This document shows, piece after piece, positions 1-8,392 of a DNA stretch of 64,000 nt (the stretch's first letter is position 1; each line of letters begins with the position of its first letter). The DNA lies in assembly GCA_963794155.1 (NCBI GenBank), contig CAWCCX010000024.1:1-64000 (forward strand), written 5' to 3'. The stretch comes from Roseiarcus sp963794155 (GTDB lineage Bacteria; Pseudomonadota; Alphaproteobacteria; Rhizobiales; Beijerinckiaceae). A model generated the notes under the pieces. That model worked only from the letters and a program-made list of their open reading frames with translations, did no database searches and was not told the DNA's origin. Made by a program: the position numbers and the translations under genes.

Positions 1-774
1 CAAATTAATGTCGACGCCACAGCGGTCGCGCAGGCCGGCAACGGCGCAAGCTCGCTCCGCAACGCCATCGCCACCGAGATCCAACGCTTCATCTCCGGCC
101 GCGAAGGCTCGACCGGCGCGCCGATCAATCTCGTCCTGCGCGCGGCCTTCAACCCGAACCTCAAGACGGCGTGGTTCTCGGCGATGACCCAGGTCATCAA
201 CCAGATCACGCTGCTGACGGTCATCCTCACTGGCGCGGCGCTGATCCGCGAGCGCGAGCAGGGCACGGTCGAGCACCTGCTGGTCATGCCGGTCGTGCCG
301 TCGGAGATCATGCTCGCCAAGATGATCGCCAACGGCCTCGTGATCCTGGTCGCAGCGATGCTGTCGCTGCAATTCGTCGTGCACTGGTGGATCGGTTCGC
401 CGATTAACGGATCTTTGCTGGTGTTCTTGCTCGGGGCGGCGATCTATGCGCTCGTCGTCGCTGCGCTCGGCATCCTGCTCGGCACCCTCGCCACGACCAT
501 GGGCCAGTTCGGCCTGCTCGCCATGCCGGTCTTGATGGTGACGCAACTGCTCTCGGGCAGCAGCACGCCGATGGAGAGCATGCCGGTCTGGCTGCAGTAT
601 TTCATTCAGACAATCAGCCCGACGCCCCATTTCGTGCAATTCGCCCAGGCGGTGCTGTTCCGCGGCGCCGACCTCACGCTTGTCTGGCGTCCGCTGGTCG
701 CGATGTTCGTCATCGGCGTTGTCTATTTCACCGTCGCCAGCGTCCGCTTCCGCAAGGTGATCTTTGGCGGCTGA
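1..774 (+). CDS. ABC-2 type transporter permease, 3' part
   Basis: The frame is open from the first base, so the start lies outside the window; about 257 residues are visible. An N-terminal periplasmic-looking stretch is followed by six hydrophobic segments. The segment with LIREREQGTVEHLLVMPV matches the conserved cytoplasmic loop of ABC-2 permeases of the YhhJ/YbhS/YbhR type, where an E-R-E-x-GT-x-E-x-L motif follows the first core helix. Such proteins form the membrane part of drug or polymer exporters with an ATPase usually encoded just upstream, outside the window. The gene ends with RKVIFGG, a typical C-terminus of the family. Substrate unknown. Confidence 0.85.
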   Translation, partial: QINVDATAVAQAGNGASSLRNAIATEIQRFISGREGSTGAPINLVLRAAFNPNLKTAWFSAMTQVINQITLLTVILTGAALIREREQGTVEHLLVMPVVPSEIMLAKMIANGLVILVAAMLSLQFVVHWWIGSPINGSLLVFLLGAAIYALVVAALGILLGTLATTMGQFGLLAMPVLMVTQLLSGSSTPMESMPVWLQYFIQTISPTPHFVQFAQAVLFRGADLTLVWRPLVAMFVIGVVYFTVASVRFRKVIFGG

Positions 775-930
775 GGCCGCGGAAAACTCGCGATCTTGCG
801 GTTTCTGCGGCTTGACGGACGTTGCGCCTATGGACGAAGGTGCCGCTCGATCAACAACCCTCAACACTGCTGGGCTCGGCGCGCCTGCGGCCGGGTCAAG
901 TCAAAGATCATCCAGACAAGGGAGCAAACA

Positions 931-2191
931 GTGCCCGTACCCTATTGGCGCGCCGGAATAGACCGCCGCAGACTTGTCAAATCTGGCGCGGCTCTTGCCG
1001 CCGCCCAATTCGCCAGTCCATTCGTCATCAGAGCCCGCGCCGCCGATCCCGTCCGCATCGGCCTCGACAATCCGCTGACCGGCACTTACGCCGCCCCCGG
1101 CAAGAACGAGTTGATCGGCTGCCAGATGGCGCTCGACGAGATCAACGCCAAGGGCGGCATCCTCGGTCGTCCGGTCGAGCTTGTCGTCGAAGACTTCGAC
1201 CAGCGGCGACGCCGGCGCCGCGGTGCAAAAAGCCCGCAAGCTGATCGAGGGCGACAAGGTCGATTTTCTGCTCGGCAACGTCAACTCGGCGCTCGCACTC
1301 GCCATGGCGCAGGTCTCGAACGAAAAGGGCATCCTGCATATCGTGCCCGGCGGCCATACCGACGCGATCACCGGCTCGAGCTGCCACTGGAACGTGTTCC
1401 GCGTCTGCAACACCACGCAGATGGAGGCGAACGCCGTCGCCGGCGCGCTGGTCAAGGATTTCGGCAAGAAGTTCTATTACATCACGCCCGACTACGCCTT
1501 CGGCCACACGCTCGAATCGGCGATGGTCAAGGCGATCAGCGGACTCGGGGGCGCGCGGGTTGGCGGCGACCTGACGCCGCTCGGCACGGTGGACTTCTCC
1601 TCTTATCTCATCAAGGCGCAGGCGGCCAACCCAGACGTCATCGTCTTCCTGGTTCAGGGCGACGATATGCTGAACGCCATGAAGCAGGCGGTTCAGTTCG
1701 GGCTACAGAACAAAGTCCATCTGGCGGGCGCGCAGCAGGAACTGGAGCCGCTCGAGGGTCTGCCGCCGGAGGCGCGGATCGGCGTGTGGGTCATGGAATG
1801 GTATTGGAACCAGCCCGGCGTTCCCCATGTCGCCGAATTCGTCGAGGCGACGAAGAAGCGCACCGGCCGCGTGCCGACCGCGCGCACCTGGTTCGGCTAC
1901 GTCTCGGGCTGGACCTGCGCGCTTGCCGCCGCCAAGGCCAATTCGCTTAAGGCGGTGGAGATGGCGAAGGCGCTGCAGGACTTTCACCTTCCGCCTGAAA
2001 TCGCGCTTGGGCCGAACCCCGCCTTCTATCGCGCCGGCCAGAATCAGCTGCTCGCGTCGCTGTTCGTCGGCGAGGCGCAGGCCAGCGGTTCGGCGCCGGA
2101 CGACCTATTCAAGGTCACCAAGGTCGTCAACGGGGCCGATATCGCCGGCACGGTCGAGGAAAGCGGCTGCAAGATGACTTGGCCGACCTGA
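931..2191 (+). pseudogene. Branched-chain-type ABC substrate-binding protein, copy 1, frameshifted
   Basis: This encodes a periplasmic type I substrate-binding protein (Peripla_BP_6, LivJ/UrtA-like) that would deliver ligand to the LivHMGF complex downstream. A GTG start at 931 follows AAGGGAG. The N-terminus carries a twin-arginine-like signal (IDRRRLVKSG, then AAAQFASPFVIRARA). At codon GAAGAC followed by TTC, one extra T at 1195/1196 throws the frame; the remainder, from TSGDAGAAVQKARKLIEG, continues in the next frame to 2191. The second copy (2286-3542) reads through the same place as EDSTSGDAG and is roughly four-fifths identical throughout, which locates the indel precisely. Either the gene is recently inactivated or the T is a sequence error; the rest is well conserved, which favours error or very recent loss. 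Confidence 0.8.
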
Positions 2192-2285
2192 GCGGCCCCA
2201 GGACTGTGGCAAGATCATAGCATCGGCTGAAGCGTGTCGACCGATAAAATCGGCCGACTCGGCGCCTCAAGTCGGAGAGGGAGAA

Positions 2286-3542
2286 ATGGCCAAGGCCAAC
2301 CCGCGGCGGATCAGCCGTCGCAGCCTTGTCAGGTCGGGGCTGGCGCTCGCCGGCGCCCGGTTCGCCGGGCCGTTCGTCATTCCCGCGCGCGCCGCGGACG
2401 CCGTCAAGATCGGCCTCGACAATCCGCTGACGGGCCCCCTCGGGTCGCTCGGGAAAAACGAGCTGGTCGGTTGCGAAATGGCGGTCGACGATCTCAACGC
2501 GAAGGGCGGCATCCTCGGCCGTCCGGTCGAGCTGATCGTGGAAGACTCAACCAGCGGAGACGCCGGGACTGCGGTTATGAAGGCGCGCAAGCTGATCGGA
2601 GGCGCGAAGATCGATTTTCTTTTAGGCAACACGAACTCAGCGCTTTCGCTCGCCATGGCCGAGGTTTCGAACGAACAGAGAATCCTCCACATCGTGCCCG
2701 GCGGCCACACTGACGCGGTCACCGGGGCGAGTTGCCACTGGAACGTGTTTCGCGTCTGCAGCACAACTCAGATGGAGGCGAACGCGGTCGCCGACGCGCT
2801 CATCAAAGCGTACGGAAAGAAGTTCTATTACCTCACGCTCGACTATGCGTTCGGCCACACGCTGGAAGCCGGACTGATCAAGGCCACGACCGTGCTCGGC
2901 GGATCGAGAGTCGGCGGCGATCTCGTTCCGCTCGGCACCTCGGATTACTCCTCCTATCTCATCAAGGCGCAGTCGGCGAACCCCGACGTCATCATATTCC
3001 TCCTGGGCGGGGACGACATGACGAACGCTTTGAAACAGGCGGTTCAGTTCGGCCTCGACAAGAAAGTTCACCTGGCAGGCGCCCAGCAGGAAATGGAGCC
3101 TCTGCAGGGCCTGCCGCCCGAAGCGCGCATCGGCGCGTGGGTGATGGAATGGTACTGGAACCAGCCCGGCGTGCCCCACGTCGCCGAGTTCGTCGAGGCG
3201 ACCAAGAAACGCACCGGCCGCGTGCCGAGCGCGCGCACCTGGTTCGGTTATGTGTCGGTGTGGACCTGCGCGCTCGCCGCGGCCAAGGCCAATTCGCTCA
3301 CGGCGCTCGACATGGCGAAGGCCCTCCAGGACTTTCACCTGCCGGCGGAAATTGCGCTCGGGCCGAACCCGGCCTTCTATCGCGCCGGCCAGAATCAGCT
3401 CCTGTCTTCGCTGTTCGTCGGCGAGGCGCAGGCGCAAGGCTCGGCGCCGGACGACTTGTTCAAAGTCACCTCGGTTGTCGACGGCGCCGACGCGGCCGGC
3501 CCTCTTGAGGAGAGCGGCTGCAAGATGACCTGGCCAACGTGA
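2286..3542 (+). CDS. Branched-chain-type ABC transporter substrate-binding protein, copy 2
   Basis: 418 residues, a full-length periplasmic type I binding protein. The start ATG follows GGAGAGGGAGAA. The N-terminus has a twin-arginine motif (SRRSLVRSG) and a hydrophobic stretch ending FVIPARAADA, so Tat export is likely. The mature part begins VKIGLDNPLTGPLG, the usual first strand and ligand loop of LivJ/AmiC/UrtA-like proteins, and includes GRPVELIVEDSTSGD and HIVPGGHTDAVTG. It lies between a frameshifted near-copy and livH, so it is the intact receptor of this importer. The ligand is not deducible: LivFGMH systems take branched-chain amino acids, amides, urea or aromatic acids. Confidence 0.88.
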   Translation: MAKANPRRISRRSLVRSGLALAGARFAGPFVIPARAADAVKIGLDNPLTGPLGSLGKNELVGCEMAVDDLNAKGGILGRPVELIVEDSTSGDAGTAVMKARKLIGGAKIDFLLGNTNSALSLAMAEVSNEQRILHIVPGGHTDAVTGASCHWNVFRVCSTTQMEANAVADALIKAYGKKFYYLTLDYAFGHTLEAGLIKATTVLGGSRVGGDLVPLGTSDYSSYLIKAQSANPDVIIFLLGGDDMTNALKQAVQFGLDKKVHLAGAQQEMEPLQGLPPEARIGAWVMEWYWNQPGVPHVAEFVEATKKRTGRVPSARTWFGYVSVWTCALAAAKANSLTALDMAKALQDFHLPAEIALGPNPAFYRAGQNQLLSSLFVGEAQAQGSAPDDLFKVTSVVDGADAAGPLEESGCKMTWPT

Positions 3543-3609
3543 ACTCCCCGCGAGCAGCAGAGGGCTGTTCGCCGCCGCCCTCCTTGCGGCGACCGGCGAA
3601 TCCCGACGC

Positions 3610-4479
3610 ATGACCCAGGTCGTCCTCTTCAATGTCTTCAACGGCCTGATCGTCGGGGCGTTCTACGCCCTCATGGCGCTTGGCCTGTCGCTGATCCTGA
3701 ACCTCAGCGGGGTCATCAATTTCGCCCACGGGGGATTTCTGGCGCTCGGCGCCTATCTAGCCTATACCCTGATCCCCTATATCGGATTTTGGGGCGCGCT
3801 GATCCTTGCGCCGCCGCTGACTGCGGCGCTCGGCCTTGTCGTCGAGCGGCTCTTGATCCGCCCGCTCTATGGCCAAGACCCCCTCTACAGCCTGCTCTTG
3901 ACCTTCGGCCTCGCCTACATCTTCGAAGACATGATGCGCGTCATCTGGGGCGCGCAGAGCGTTCCGTTTCAGGTCCCAGGCTGGCTCATGACGTCGCTGT
4001 CGAGCCAGTTCTTCTTCGTCACCGGCTATCGCGTGTTCATGATCCTCATCGTCACGGCGGCGGTCGGAGGCCTGTTCGCGGTGCTCAAATACACGCGGCT
4101 TGGCATGCGCATCCGCGCCGGCACGCGCGACCTCGACACAGTCTCGACGCTGGGCGTCAACGTCAGGGTGTTGCGCAGTCTCAACTTTGGCATCGGCATC
4201 TACATGGCCGGCCTCGCCGGAGTGCTGGCGGCGGGCCTGCTCGGCCTCTCGCCGACCATCGGCGCCAACCTCATCATGCCGAGCTTCGTGGCGATCATCG
4301 TCGGCGGCCTCGGCAGTCTGGTTGGAACGCTGCTCGGCGGCTTGATGATCGGCGTCGCCTCCGGGCTGGCGGCGGTCTATTTCCCCTCCGCCACCGAGGC
4401 GGTGATCTACGTCATGATGGGGCTTGTCCTGCTCGTCCGCCCCCGCGGCCTGCTCGGCGAAGAGGGGAGGCTGCATTGA
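3610..4479 (+). CDS. livH: Branched-chain amino-acid-type ABC transporter permease LivH
   Basis: 289 residues, inner-membrane permease with about eight hydrophobic segments. Diagnostic motifs are FNGLIVGAFYALMALGLSLI at the N-terminus, GVINFAHGGFLALGAY, and the EAA-like loop region GTRDLDTVSTLGVNVRVLRSLNFGIG. The family pairs with LivM to form the channel. The stop TGA overlaps the TTG start of livM, so the two are translationally coupled. Confidence 0.93.
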   Translation: MTQVVLFNVFNGLIVGAFYALMALGLSLILNLSGVINFAHGGFLALGAYLAYTLIPYIGFWGALILAPPLTAALGLVVERLLIRPLYGQDPLYSLLLTFGLAYIFEDMMRVIWGAQSVPFQVPGWLMTSLSSQFFFVTGYRVFMILIVTAAVGGLFAVLKYTRLGMRIRAGTRDLDTVSTLGVNVRVLRSLNFGIGIYMAGLAGVLAAGLLGLSPTIGANLIMPSFVAIIVGGLGSLVGTLLGGLMIGVASGLAAVYFPSATEAVIYVMMGLVLLVRPRGLLGEEGRLH

Positions 4480-5426
4480 GCGGCGCTCGCACCCGCGTCT
4501 TTGACGCAGCGATCTGCCTCGCGCTCTTGTTCATGCCCCTCTGGATGGGCGCGATTGGCGGCTATACCGAGCTCGCCACCCGCATCGTGGTGATGGGGCT
4601 GGCGGCGATGTCGCTCAACTTCCTGCTGGGCTTCACCGGGGTTCTCTCCTTTGGGCACGCCGCCTATTTCGGCCTCGGCGCCTACGGGGCGGCGATGGCG
4701 ATCAAGTATCTGGGTGCGGGAACGATCCCGGCAATCGGGCTCGGGGTCGTCGTCGCAACGATCGCGGCGATGATCATCGGCGCCCTCATCATCAAGCTGC
4801 GCGGCGTCTATTTCGCCATGGTGACGATCGCCTTTGGCCAAGTCTTCTATTTCATCGCCTTCCGCTGGAACGCGGTGACCGGCGGCGATGACGGGCTCAC
4901 TGGCTGGCATCGCCTGCCGATCGACTTCGGCTTCGCTAAGCTCGACATCTTTCAAGACGACAAGGCGTTCTATTACTTCGCCCTGGCTGTTTTCGCGGTC
5001 TGCGTGGGCGCGATGGCGAAGCTCCTCGACTCGCCCTTCGGACGCTCGCTGGTCGCCGTTCGCGAGAATGAGCGGCGCGCGCGATTTCTTGGCGTGCCGA
5101 TTGAGTTTCACGTCTGGCTGTCGTTTGTGATTTCGTGCCTCTTCGTCAGCGTGGCGGGGGCGCTTTACGCCCTGCTCAACAACTTCACCGATCCGCGCGC
5201 TTTGCGCGTCGACCTTTCGGGCAACCTCGTCATTATGGCGGTGCTGGGCGGCATGCGCTCGTTCTGGGGGCCGCTGATCGGCGCCGCGATTTTTGTCGCG
5301 TTGCAGGATTACGTTTCGAGCCACACCCAAAACTGGATGTCGGTGATCGGCCTTGTCTTCGTGCTGGTGGTGCGCTTCTTTCCGCGCGGAGTTCTGGGCA
5401 TGCTCCGTGGCGGAGCAAAGGCGTGA
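4476..5426 (+). CDS. livM: Branched-chain amino-acid-type ABC transporter permease LivM
   Basis: About 316 residues from a TTG start at 4476, which I chose because it overlaps the livH stop as TTGA and follows GAGGGGAGG. The same frame is open far upstream but only shadows livH. Motifs: MSLNFLLGFTGVLSFGHAAYFGLGAY, LRGVYFAMVTIAFGQ, and the cytoplasmic loop VRENERRARFLGVPIEFHVWLSF, all characteristic of LivM. The end overlaps livG as GTGA. Confidence 0.92.
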   Translation: MSGARTRVFDAAICLALLFMPLWMGAIGGYTELATRIVVMGLAAMSLNFLLGFTGVLSFGHAAYFGLGAYGAAMAIKYLGAGTIPAIGLGVVVATIAAMIIGALIIKLRGVYFAMVTIAFGQVFYFIAFRWNAVTGGDDGLTGWHRLPIDFGFAKLDIFQDDKAFYYFALAVFAVCVGAMAKLLDSPFGRSLVAVRENERRARFLGVPIEFHVWLSFVISCLFVSVAGALYALLNNFTDPRALRVDLSGNLVIMAVLGGMRSFWGPLIGAAIFVALQDYVSSHTQNWMSVIGLVFVLVVRFFPRGVLGMLRGGAKA

Positions 5427-6175
5427 CCCTGCTTCAGGTGAACGGCGCATCGAAGCGCTTCGGCAGTCTGGTGGCTATCGACGACGTTTCGCTGACCATC
5501 GAGCCCGGAGAACTGCGCGCGATCATCGGCCCGAACGGCGCGGGCAAGACGACGTTCTTCAACCTCATCAGCGGTCTGTTCGCGCCGACTGCGGGGTCGA
5601 TCCATTTTGAAGGGCGCGACATCACCGCGCTCGCGCCTCAGGTACGGGTCCAGCGCGGCATGGCGCGCACCTTCCAGATCACCGAGATTTTTCCCGAGCT
5701 CTCGGTTGCCGACAACATCCGCGTCGCCGTCGAGATCGCCGCTGGCTACCGCTTGAAGCCCTGGCTCGGGGCGCACGCGCGGGCGACCGTCGCGGCGCGG
5801 GTCGCCGAGCTCCTCGACTTGGGCGGCCTGGCCGGCAAGAGCGACGTGCGCGCGGGAGCGCTGTCGCACGGCGACCAGCGGGCGGCGGAAATCATCATGT
5901 CGCTTGCGCTGCGCCCCCGCCTTCTCATGCTCGACGAGCCGACGGCGGGCATGGGCGATCAGGAGACCTATGACGTCGCGCGGCTGATCCGCCGCCTGCA
6001 CCGGCGGGAGGGGCTGACCATCATGCTGATCGAGCATGACATGCGCGTCGTCTTCAACCTCGCCGACCGCATCATGGTGCTGGCGGAGGGGAGGGTTCTG
6101 GCGGAAGGCGCGCCGCAGGAGATTGCCGACAGCGAGAAGGTCCAGGCCGCCTATCTCGGCAAGGCGGCCGCATGA
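5423..6175 (+). CDS. livG: ABC transporter ATP-binding protein LivG
   Basis: 250 residues from a GTG start that overlaps the livM stop; the reading frame extends upstream but that part is a shadow. Walker A is GPNGAGKTT, the signature region is degenerate (GALSHGDQRAAEIIMSLALRP, where LSGGEQ is usual), and Walker B is LLMLDEPTAGMG. LSHGDQR is a common LivG-type signature. It supplies ATP-driven power to LivHM together with LivF. Confidence 0.92.
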   Translation: MTLLQVNGASKRFGSLVAIDDVSLTIEPGELRAIIGPNGAGKTTFFNLISGLFAPTAGSIHFEGRDITALAPQVRVQRGMARTFQITEIFPELSVADNIRVAVEIAAGYRLKPWLGAHARATVAARVAELLDLGGLAGKSDVRAGALSHGDQRAAEIIMSLALRPRLLMLDEPTAGMGDQETYDVARLIRRLHRREGLTIMLIEHDMRVVFNLADRIMVLAEGRVLAEGAPQEIADSEKVQAAYLGKAAA

Positions 6176-6894
6176 TCGCGCTTCAAGTCGAAGGAATTCA
6201 CGCCTTCTACGGCAAGAGCCATGTCCTGCACGGGGTGAGCCTCGAAGTGCGGGAGGGCGAGATCGTCGCTCTCCTGGGCCGCAACGGGGCCGGGAAGACG
6301 ACGACCCTGCGCAGCCTTATCGGCCTCAACCGCCCGCGCCCCGGGAGAGTCGTGCTCTTTGGTCAGGACGTGACCGGATTTCCGCCCTACCGGATCGCGG
6401 AAGCGGGCGTCGGTTATGTTCCGGAGGGGCGGCGCATCTTCGCCAATCTGACGGTGGAGGAGAACCTCCTGGTCCCGGTCGAGCGGCCCGGCCCGTGGAC
6501 GGTCAAGCGCGTCTACGAGGCCTTTCCCCGCCTCGCCGAGCGCAGAGACAACAAGGGCGCCCAGCTCTCGGGCGGCGAGCAGGAGATGCTGTCGATCGCG
6601 CGCGCGCTCGTCCTGAACCCAAAGCTGCTCATGCTCGACGAACCCTCGCAGGGACTTGCGCCCTTGATCGTCGAGGATGTGTTCAGAATTGTCGCCGCGG
6701 CGCGGCGCGAAGGCCTTTCGGTCCTCCTCGTCGAGCAGAACGTGCGCGCCGCGGTCGAGATCGCCGACCGCGCCTATGTGCTCGACGACGGCCGCATCGT
6801 CTACGAGGGCGACGCGCGGACGTTCGGCGCCGACGAGAAGCGAGTGCGCGAGCTCGCGGGCGCCAGCGCCGAGAAATGGGACATGGACGGGTAG
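6172..6894 (+). CDS. livF: ABC transporter ATP-binding protein LivF
   Basis: 240 residues. Walker A GRNGAGKTT, signature LSGGEQEMLSIARALVLNP, Walker B LLMLDEPSQGLAP, with the LivF-typical EGRRIFANLTVEENL. The ATG overlaps the livG stop (ATGA), so livH, livM, livG and livF form one coupled transcript that also includes the binding proteins. Confidence 0.93.
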   Translation: MIALQVEGIHAFYGKSHVLHGVSLEVREGEIVALLGRNGAGKTTTLRSLIGLNRPRPGRVVLFGQDVTGFPPYRIAEAGVGYVPEGRRIFANLTVEENLLVPVERPGPWTVKRVYEAFPRLAERRDNKGAQLSGGEQEMLSIARALVLNPKLLMLDEPSQGLAPLIVEDVFRIVAAARREGLSVLLVEQNVRAAVEIADRAYVLDDGRIVYEGDARTFGADEKRVRELAGASAEKWDMDG

Positions 6895-6972
6895 GGCGCG
6901 GCCGCTGTGTGACGAGCGGCGCGCCTATGTCGCCAAATTTCGCGCAAGCGAGCGTTTGTTTTTCCCCCGCCG

Positions 6973-8310
6973 CTACTTCCCGCAATAGACCGCGAGCAGC
7001 GCCTCGTTCTCTCGCGCGGCGATGTCGCCGGCGCTGAGGGCGGCTGGGACCGCGGGGGCCGATTCGCCGGCGCCGAGGAAGGCGCGGACGGCGTCGGCCG
7101 CGATGACGGCGTGCGGAGCGGCGAGCGCGACGCCTGCGACGCGTTTCGGCGCGCCCTCGATCGGCGCCATCAGACCGACCAGCGCGCCCTGGCGGTCGAA
7201 CACCGGCCCGCCGCCGGCGCTCGTCTCCACCGCGGCGACGACGACCGGCCGCGCCTCGTCTCCTGCGAGCGAGGCCGAGCTCGCCGCGAGCCGCGGTCCG
7301 GAGAAGCCGAGGACGACGACATCCGGCGCCGGCGGGCCAAAGCGCGGAGCTTCCCCGTTCGCGCCGAAATCTCCGGCGACCAGCGCCAGATTGGTCGCGG
7401 CGACCGCGCGCTCGAGCCGGACCGGCTGGCCGCCGATCGTCGGGTTCGGGCAGTCTTCCGCCTTGAGCGCCGTCAGCGCCTTGCCGGGCGCGACGACGAG
7501 CGCGGTTGCGGCTGGCGCGGGATTGGGCGCGGGCGGAGCCGAGCCTGATCCGGCCGCGACGCCAACGCTGGCGGCTACGGCCGGCGGCTTGACGGCCTCG
7601 GGAAACGCTTCGAACGAATTGGCGACCGCGAGCGCGATGCGATCGAGCTGTGCGGCTTGTGCAGCAGGATAGGCGAAGGTGAAGCCGCGGATTGGCGGGC
7701 TCGCGGCCGCGTTCTTCTCGAATCTTGTATAGAAGTTCGCCGCGCCGTCCTGCCCGGAGACGACGAAGAGCGCGTCGGGCTTGATCGCCTTATAGGCGAT
7801 TTTGCGAGCGGGCGTCGCGGCGGACAGGCGGGCGTAGAGAGCGCTGAGATCGGCGTCCCCGCTCGCCGAGAACTCGAGCTTCGCGCCGTTGCGCCCGCCG
7901 ATGAGTTTGGTCGGCGAGCCGGCCTTCGCGCCCGTCTTGTGGTCGATGACAACCTTGAAACCGACTGCGTCGCGCGCCTTCTGGGCGGCGGCAAGCAACG
8001 CCTGGAGCTCGGACGCGGTGAGCGCGCCGTCGGGAGGCGCCTTGGCGCTCGCCTGGAAGGCGAGAATCGCGTCGCGCGTCCGCTTGCCGAAGTCGCCGTC
8101 GACCACGCCATTGTAGAACCCGAGCCAGACGAGCGCGTCCTGCGCGCTCTTCCGCGTCGCTTCCGGCAGAGCCAGGAACGCCGCCTTCTGCGCCGCGAGC
8201 GCGACGTCGGCGCCCGAAGGCGCTGCGGGCGGCGTCTGGGCGTGGGCGGAGGGCGCGGCAAGGAGTAGAAGAGCCGCGGCGATGACAAAGCCAGCTGTCG
8301 TTCGCTTCAT
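6973..8310 (-). CDS. Exported peptidoglycan-binding protein with degenerate trypsin-like domain
   Basis: 445 residues. A Sec signal (residues 1-25, ending SAHAQ) precedes a PG_binding_1-like domain with the typical ALVWLGFYNGVVDGDFGKRTRDAILAFQ motif at about 55-85. A middle region of about 120 residues is followed by a proline/alanine linker. The C-terminal region (about 290-430) has the fold cues of a trypsin-like protease, including a GGGPVFDRQGALVGLM segment where active enzymes have GNSGGP. The nucleophile serine is therefore replaced, and I see no TAAHC-like histidine motif, so it is probably a non-catalytic periplasmic wall-binding protein. It is divergently transcribed from the alpha-2-macroglobulin gene. 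Confidence 0.75.
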   Translation of the reverse strand: MKRTTAGFVIAAALLLLAAPSAHAQTPPAAPSGADVALAAQKAAFLALPEATRKSAQDALVWLGFYNGVVDGDFGKRTRDAILAFQASAKAPPDGALTASELQALLAAAQKARDAVGFKVVIDHKTGAKAGSPTKLIGGRNGAKLEFSASGDADLSALYARLSAATPARKIAYKAIKPDALFVVSGQDGAANFYTRFEKNAAASPPIRGFTFAYPAAQAAQLDRIALAVANSFEAFPEAVKPPAVAASVGVAAGSGSAPPAPNPAPAATALVVAPGKALTALKAEDCPNPTIGGQPVRLERAVAATNLALVAGDFGANGEAPRFGPPAPDVVVLGFSGPRLAASSASLAGDEARPVVVAAVETSAGGGPVFDRQGALVGLMAPIEGAPKRVAGVALAAPHAVIAADAVRAFLGAGESAPAVPAALSAGDIAARENEALLAVYCGK

Positions 8311-8392
8311 TCATCCCCTCCAGGCGCCGGCTGTGGTCGGGCGAGCCTTAGCCATGCTAGCATTTTGCGCTGCCGGATAGGGAGGCGGAACC

